Shown here: piece after piece, positions 61,501 to 64,000 of the stretch
Numbering within the stretch: the first letter of the stretch is position 1
Layout of the letters: the number at the start of each line of letters is the position of its first letter
IMG/VR virus record: IMGVR_UViG_3300005529_000032
Span: 1-64,000 of that record
DNA length: 64,000 nt
Direction: 5' to 3' (one strand)
Source of the DNA: a virus
The notes under the pieces: model-generated
The model's input: only the letters and a program-made list of their open reading frames with translations
What the model was told of the DNA's origin: nothing
Databases searched by the model: none
Program-made: the position numbers and the translations under genes

Positions 61501-64000
61501 GCGTTCGTCAGCAGGTTGAGAGGGACAGTGTAGACCTTGCCAATGGGATGGTATCCGGGGATCTTCATCCCCTCATCACCTTTCACCCTGGCAGTTCCGT
61601 CCTCCTGGTCGATGCCGCGGATGGTTCCGGTGACCACGTCGCCATTCGTCCGGGTCCACTGAACGCGGTCGCCTTCCTTGAACTCTGGCGCGGCGGCTTC
61701 TGATTCCTGCGGTGCTGCCTCGATCGCGTGCGGCGTGCCGAGGTCCTGGGGTTCTGTAGGCTCCGGTGTAGGCGCTATCTCCGTGGTTTGTGCTCTCGGG
61801 AAGTCGTCCCTCTCGGGTCTTGGACCGGCCGCGCGCCACGCCTCGTGGTTTATCTTTGCCGTAGTCCAGTCAGGATGCTCAGCGTTTAGACGCCGTGCGT
61901 GTTCGCCAACCGACTCACCCCAGACACGTTTTGCCGCCTCCCAAGCATCCCAATCCCATTTCAGATAGTTTGCGTATCCTTCTCGCGCATTACGCTCTAC
62001 CTCTTCGTCGCTTATCCGCTTGCCTTCTTGTCGGTCAGCATCCTTGGAGGCAAATTCAGTGAGATACTCCTCGTCAGGTTCGATACCCTTGGCGCGAGCA
62101 TCCTGTTGTCGAGACAAATACGCACGCTGGTAAGCCGCGTTCCAGCGCTTCAGTTGGTCATTTTGTGCCTCAATCTCATCGTTCTTAAAAGTATCGAAGG
62201 TTAAGACTGGCAACTTGCCAGATGGCGCTTCAACCTTAGCTGACGGCACCTCAACTTGACTTGACGGCTGCGCTTCCCGTGCCTGCGCTCCGACCTCCTG
62301 CGGTCGAGCGAGGTCTTCGGGCAGCGGTGCGGCTGGTGCTGGGATATGGCGCCCGACCAAGTCCCGCATCGCCGTCTGAAAATTTTGATCGCGCGGAATT
62401 TGCGAATATTCTTGCGCGAACGTTCTAAATTCCTCCGGAGTCTTCAGACCGCCGCGGTCGCGAACCATCTTGGCCGCTTGTAGAACCGCACTGGGAGCAC
62501 CCGCCTCCGTAACGTCGCCGGCTAGGACCTTTTGCCAAAGCGAGTCGTACATATTCCCGGTGATGGCGCTCGCCATCTCGCCGCCAGCTTTATCGAGCCC
62601 GGTCTGACTAAGGCGTGGCGCCGCAACCTGGGTTGCTGGCGTTTCAACTGGGGTTGTAGTCTGCTCGACCGGCTGTGGCGCGGCAAGATCCTGGGGAGCG
62701 GGGGCCGGAGTTACGGTGGGTGGTGCCTCCGGTTGTTGCCTCTCTCCCAGGACCTGCTCCGGCGACTCCACGCTGACGCTGCCGCCCGGTGGAGTCAGAT
62801 TCTGCGTCGCCTGAACGGTCTTCTCGAAGTGCTCGGGATCTGTGACCGTGCTCTGGACTTCTGTGCCGTACGGAGCTCGCCCGACAACGGTAATTTCCTG
62901 CCCTGGTGTGATCTCGGACTTGTCCGGCGAACCGAGGCCGACACTCGCATCGCCTAGCAACTCATGGAGGGTATTATTCGCCGCGGCACGCCGGATCTCC
63001 CCGCGCGTAATGAGATCGTCCCGGTAGACGTAGATGTTGCCGAACGGGTCATGCGTGGTCGCAGTTCCCGGCGGATACTGGGTCGGCATCGGGCCGCCCT
63101 TTGGAAACATAACAACGCGCCGCTGCCCGGTCGCCAACTGCCCCAATTGAGCATTCAGGGTGTCCGGCGATTCCGGAACCGTTTGGACCGCGGCCGTCGG
63201 CGGATTCGGTGTTGCCGGCGAGACTCTTTCTGATTTGGTGATCGGCGGAGGCTCTGGTTTTTCTGCGAGTGGCTCCTCCGGTGAGCCTGCTGCCGGGGTT
63301 GCTTTAGGTCCCTTGGTTCCCGGCTCGAATCCGTGCATCGCCGCAGACGGAGCGGTGGGGATTTGCGTACCGGCATGCTGCTCGATGAACGACCGCGCCT
63401 CATCAAACGAGCCCTTGAAGACCACTTGGGGCTCGAGGGGCGGTCGCTGTCCCAATGCCTCGGTCGTTAGTCTTTCCGATTCCAGCGCGATCTGAACAAA
63501 ATCCCAATCCGGATGTTCGTCGGATAAGTTCCTTCGATTGACTAAATCGAGCTGGTGCCAAGCCGGCAGGTCTCCCTGTTGGTGCACTATATAGTTGCCC
63601 TCTGGGTCCGGGCCTTGAATGGAGTACCTTGGGGCAGTCAGGTCTGGTGCTACGCCGGCACCCTTCGTTGGATGCTCGCCCAGTTCCTCCTCAAATCCTG
63701 CAAACGGATCTATCCGGCTCGCCTGGGCATTCCGGATGAGTTGGATCTTGTTAGCAACAGCCGCTTGCCGCTGAATCAATTGGTCGCGCTTGCGCGGATT
63801 CCTAATCTCGTTCGGGTCACGTTGCAGTAGAGTTAGTTCTTCGGGGGTGAGATAGTCCTCGGGCTGGCTGGCTCCGGGTCGCGCCTGCTCGGCTGTTTGC
63901 GCCAATGGACCAGTCCCTCTACCCGCCTGCTGCTCCGCCCATTGCTGCATTTGCTCTGGCAGGATGGCGCCCGGCGCATGCTCCGGCAGCACCGGAGTTG
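52542..64000 (-). CDS. Giant polyvalent protein: methylase, helicase and virion domains (partial)
   Basis: More than 3,816 residues; open at the right edge, so the N-terminus is missing. The visible first 950 residues or so are Pro/Glu-rich linkers with small domains. KIAKFVGWGMSEIAQGIFTG then AHYTRRDIAAAMWDALKR, GMGIGNFFMMMPEDL and IGNVPFANHP (near 1154) form an Eco57I/DarB-like adenine methylase (NPPF variant NVPF). HVVGAGKTLEM (near 1806), FVDEADLF (1975) and QQRDGRIVRQG (2347) form an SF2 helicase. The last 1,000 residues, with a TM segment FLIALLLGGAVINAVVSWLL near 3517, resemble virion-ejected internal proteins. Probably co-ejected to counter restriction, as with P1 DarB. Confidence 0.8.
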   Translation of the reverse strand, partial: TPVLPEHAPGAILPEQMQQWAEQQAGRGTGPLAQTAEQARPGASQPEDYLTPEELTLLQRDPNEIRNPRKRDQLIQRQAAVANKIQLIRNAQASRIDPFAGFEEELGEHPTKGAGVAPDLTAPRYSIQGPDPEGNYIVHQQGDLPAWHQLDLVNRRNLSDEHPDWDFVQIALESERLTTEALGQRPPLEPQVVFKGSFDEARSFIEQHAGTQIPTAPSAAMHGFEPGTKGPKATPAAGSPEEPLAEKPEPPPITKSERVSPATPNPPTAAVQTVPESPDTLNAQLGQLATGQRRVVMFPKGGPMPTQYPPGTATTHDPFGNIYVYRDDLITRGEIRRAAANNTLHELLGDASVGLGSPDKSEITPGQEITVVGRAPYGTEVQSTVTDPEHFEKTVQATQNLTPPGGSVSVESPEQVLGERQQPEAPPTVTPAPAPQDLAAPQPVEQTTTPVETPATQVAAPRLSQTGLDKAGGEMASAITGNMYDSLWQKVLAGDVTEAGAPSAVLQAAKMVRDRGGLKTPEEFRTFAQEYSQIPRDQNFQTAMRDLVGRHIPAPAAPLPEDLARPQEVGAQAREAQPSSQVEVPSAKVEAPSGKLPVLTFDTFKNDEIEAQNDQLKRWNAAYQRAYLSRQQDARAKGIEPDEEYLTEFASKDADRQEGKRISDEEVERNAREGYANYLKWDWDAWEAAKRVWGESVGEHARRLNAEHPDWTTAKINHEAWRAAGPRPERDDFPRAQTTEIAPTPEPTEPQDLGTPHAIEAAPQESEAAAPEFKEGDRVQWTRTNGDVVTGTIRGIDQEDGTARVKGDEGMKIPGYHPIGKVYTVPLNLLTNAEAPAPEPAVDLARPRDIEAPEKIEAEEPSDAGTAGTERGGREPVRGEGPRALEGIPAQDVRGPGEGGETLPGGLGGGGEHAGPHADTHVEPEQHAVRPGAGDRVPGVVSPAGGTRASDVQAEPTPTNNLSGDFRLTVEEAAAIENSGAKTRARANLEAIRTIKQIIAEGNRAATLEEQQKIAKFVGWGMSEIAQGIFTGYKREWAGLREDLHGLLSREELRAAEASTQNAHYTRRDIAAAMWDALKRMGFHAGQSVIEPGMGIGNFFMMMPEDLMPGTSRTGVELDVMTGAMSRALFPGSNVLVKGYQETNLPDNYFDAAIGNVPFANHPVVDPAYKRQPFLTKNVHNYFFAKTMDKLRPGGIMFAITSRYTMDGQNQGFRKWMNERAELLGAIRLPRDTFQENAGTSVTVDIIALRKRMPGEVPLTDNKWLESPKLTMPGGELVNVNEYFHAHPEMMMGEMRPGTQYARGYPELFGEFSMDKLKDLFNRLPANVMPDWTAGHTGANDELVENYPDASHIKDHQFGIVNGAVVQRQGGVFKPVTFKGKKLDRMRGLIELRGMAREVIRTQRLDMPEEEVTKARADLNKEYAGFVAEYGPVGLLGNALVFAQDPDWPVVSGLLEDFNKDAYRDAPKAAKDKGKWSVSKDGKQVVLTHGKDRYVIAKTRPIFHGRTIQKPQRIERVDTAAEALAVSLNELGRMDWDRMQELTGRDPATLQKELTGKIFRNPTSNKWETQDEYLSGNVRQKLADAKFIAEEHPEFQANVEALEKVQPAWKPAGKIKASLGATWIPDTDYSRFAHEVLRVEGAMGSPERPASQAVNYIVQTGTFGVNTSPHFSDHGVANTTEFGTAYFDGIDLFEKALNGQSPVARDTYTDMDGNERTVKNPDETIKAVEKQQKLKDAFTNWLWRDPERSQRLEQKFNIEVNNLRLREYDGSHLTFPGLNTSWLRSGKPEPHQQNAVWRTIQSGNTLYAHVVGAGKTLEMIMAAMELRRLGMRKKPLVAVPNHLVQQWADDWMRAYPGAQILVPTKKDFEKQNRQRLMARIASGNYDAVIVGHKSFEKLGVKPETYKNFVEEQLSEIEEAIDAARAGMSDKDARQNPTIKQLYRRKASLEAKLEKRLKKESKDTGLTFEELGVDQIFVDEADLFKNLGYMTQMDRIAGLPNTDSDRATDMLLKTRFVSGLHGGDKGVVFATGTPVSNSIAEIWTMMRYLMPNYLEREGFDQFDAWAKTFGETRTQMEVAPEGGRFIQRTRFSKFKNAAQMMAMFRLVADIRTAKQLNLPTPAVYKGGYVDIVAPASDALKEYVLHIGERADAVRAGEVEPEQDNMLKISSDGRKASLDMRLVRPSLPDDPKSKPNLAVKQILDVYNEFKDLKGTQLVFLDLGTPKSEKVKAKPALEIANKPAAEADEEDPFGGKEEEEEEEAETAEESRERASVYEDIKKKLVKSGIPADEIAFAQDAKTDAQKQDMFDRMNSGKLRVLLGSTEKMGAGTNVQRLLVALHHLDAPWRPRDMQQRDGRIVRQGNWLYDNGHIKSVRLYRYMTEGSFDAFMWETLSSKAAPIEQLMEGDPNMDDVDELSPLVLSYEQAKAISSGNPEIREKIILDQDIHKLDVMRGAFLSEQSAIAQQMATLPATIRATKERIQEYEEDIATRDANPDMIVAGQRFSGNEMRSKGGEALFQLLDSMGPVAQDGRTIDATYRGFELQTIARTNSIEGRTEKGRKARSFVRVQLPDKKVMYYELQGYNDVADMRNNRYMPEEIKTKELSREDAEKVHADWEKTKGEASEIPWRSATNHIAIYTTPGARLKASSGTYAISSPYGSKETSEAIMDTMKRQVEFNDLLKHQRDELRRFTKKQTELESKYGDAFPQEEKLAQMKRRQAELAMKLGETGDDKAALRAAEEAQTNPSNPLYKFLQDPNASIHAKWLPQRKWQGSSSNGSRFTVKGNIVTPELGVSEEKPAYRGAGPTWNVQHIPSGLLIRGGLRTDWHAVDYARKAAASLDWNWTKMPAGFQDKARDFNNKWTPPAETPEQSKERLNADPDEWYVERGEGEVSLEHGKGPLLVRRSEGERGSIILAPQDLAKLQKFAGDLHELFSEDIAPVFKSAAQRLAKSLDDIQSLTAPQTRGEPARKGTGMLREMMSEQDQRRDRAYNALKTFKDYFYKSGVKKHGVYGLDVYDAIETGQTAKLSPIERAFADVARKMFDGRYQELQDLGILRAYIENYLPHEYKKPDQAADWVQGWLQKRPIAGSEAFKKQRKYPTLKEALEDPDFTLEAKFDNPVDFILSKLAQMDKSITAHLVFDELQSEGRIAYVRAGGERQARAQGLAPIDDRIFTVFGPKRGAVKIDIPAPRPQDYEDPEDFEIAQADWEHTSKHINDVVSPSYVRVFGRREMGRYWAAEPLARVINNHLSPGIQLDAFKLWRDANNTLNMIELSASWYHGLTTALNSSFSDIALGLKQLAAAKPIEAGKAIVRGFTPFASVTSDFLSGTKLQKVWDGTEQAPDPMTYAIVDALKKGGGRARQDLYYATNWTQGMKNAWNRQGNFLRRIFGTSIRAPFAAMEQIMKPIMEYLVPRVKLGAFARRAQLELEQRPDMTLDEARERFGKIWDSIDNRFGQLSQKNLFMNGIVRNLMNAGVGRPGWNIGSVRELGGGVYDALKMIGDGARGKPVEFTDRTAFLIALLLGGAVINAVVSWLLSGQRPDELMDYVMPRDGGITEDGQPSRIVLPTYLAKDVYSYLTKPTATLVAKSAPLLSIVGGLARNRTYRNEKIIGHGGVGLGNYLGSFVTPYSVQGVKKNLERGQSLAKTALPLVGIMPAGRDVGMSKAEKIIAQFQQEQRAQVTPAPTEHSRARAQLFLATKSGDMNKVRQIAQSAIRDGTLTSADVKSIVSRAHQNTLAAAFKSLPVSGDGLYTALKAYDAASPEERKHVEGIMREKLSKAWRKPFLWDADTRDLANKLHFRTPPLVHRPDFAVPAEVQ

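Overview
The window is one uninterrupted stretch of a large, dense temperate tailed phage with no bacterial housekeeping genes. It is GC-rich and about 90% coding, and most genes abut or overlap by 1-4 bases. The host is inferred to be an Acidobacterium (Bryobacterales/Solibacter-like). Several long fibre genes start with Sec signal peptides of the Ala-Gln cleavage style common in that phylum, and many small genes resemble ones I associate with acidobacterial and soil-phage sequence. No database search was possible, so this is a guess. A tRNA-Arg(CCG) 3' half beside a tyrosine integrase at 40.5 kb has phage genes on both sides. This points to attP in a free phage genome rather than a prophage end.

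Layout. (1) 1-23.9 kb, leftward: structural genes in order of transcription. A small pre-structural block is followed by a fibre, the large terminase, further exported-looking fibre/adsorption proteins, a glycoside-hydrolase-like protein, portal, scaffold, major capsid protein, connector/adaptor-like proteins and a tail-hub-like protein running off the left edge. (2) 23.7-29.4 kb, leftward: a C5-cytosine methyltransferase with a second long nested reading frame, a VirE-type primase/helicase, a Uma2-family nuclease and small zinc proteins. (3) 29.5-29.8 kb: an iteron-rich, AT-rich segment (candidate origin), followed by a rightward terminase-small-subunit-like HTH protein. (4) 31-38 kb, leftward: about 20 very small genes, many with zinc knuckles and some with membrane segments. 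(5) 38-42 kb: lysis-like genes, a serine recombinase, a LuxR-type HTH protein, attP, the tyrosine integrase and an excisionase. (6) 42-51 kb, leftward: J-domain protein, VRR-NUC nuclease, DEAH helicase, SMC/RecF-like ATPase, gp3-like recombination directionality factor, YqaJ exonuclease, and a ribbon-helix-helix regulator at the head. (7) 51.2-52.6 kb: a divergent switch region and a short rightward operon with an XRE repressor. (8) 52.5-64 kb, leftward: one giant polyvalent protein (more than 3,800 residues; methylase-helicase plus virion domains), open at the right edge.

How the parts fit. Region 8 and the left edge of region 1 are both leftward virion genes. If the genome is circular or circularly permuted they would be neighbours, with the giant protein ending the structural operon. 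No tape-measure or tail-tube protein is visible, so a short-tailed (podovirus-like) virion is plausible.

The most striking unexplained signal is a family of short imperfect palindromes (consensus CTACTNAGTAG) placed in front of most operons. They are usually in pairs or longer arrays whose centres lie exactly 13 bp apart. They look like operators of a genome-wide phage regulator, and the ribbon-helix-helix protein at 51.0-51.2 kb, itself preceded by such sites, is a good candidate reader.
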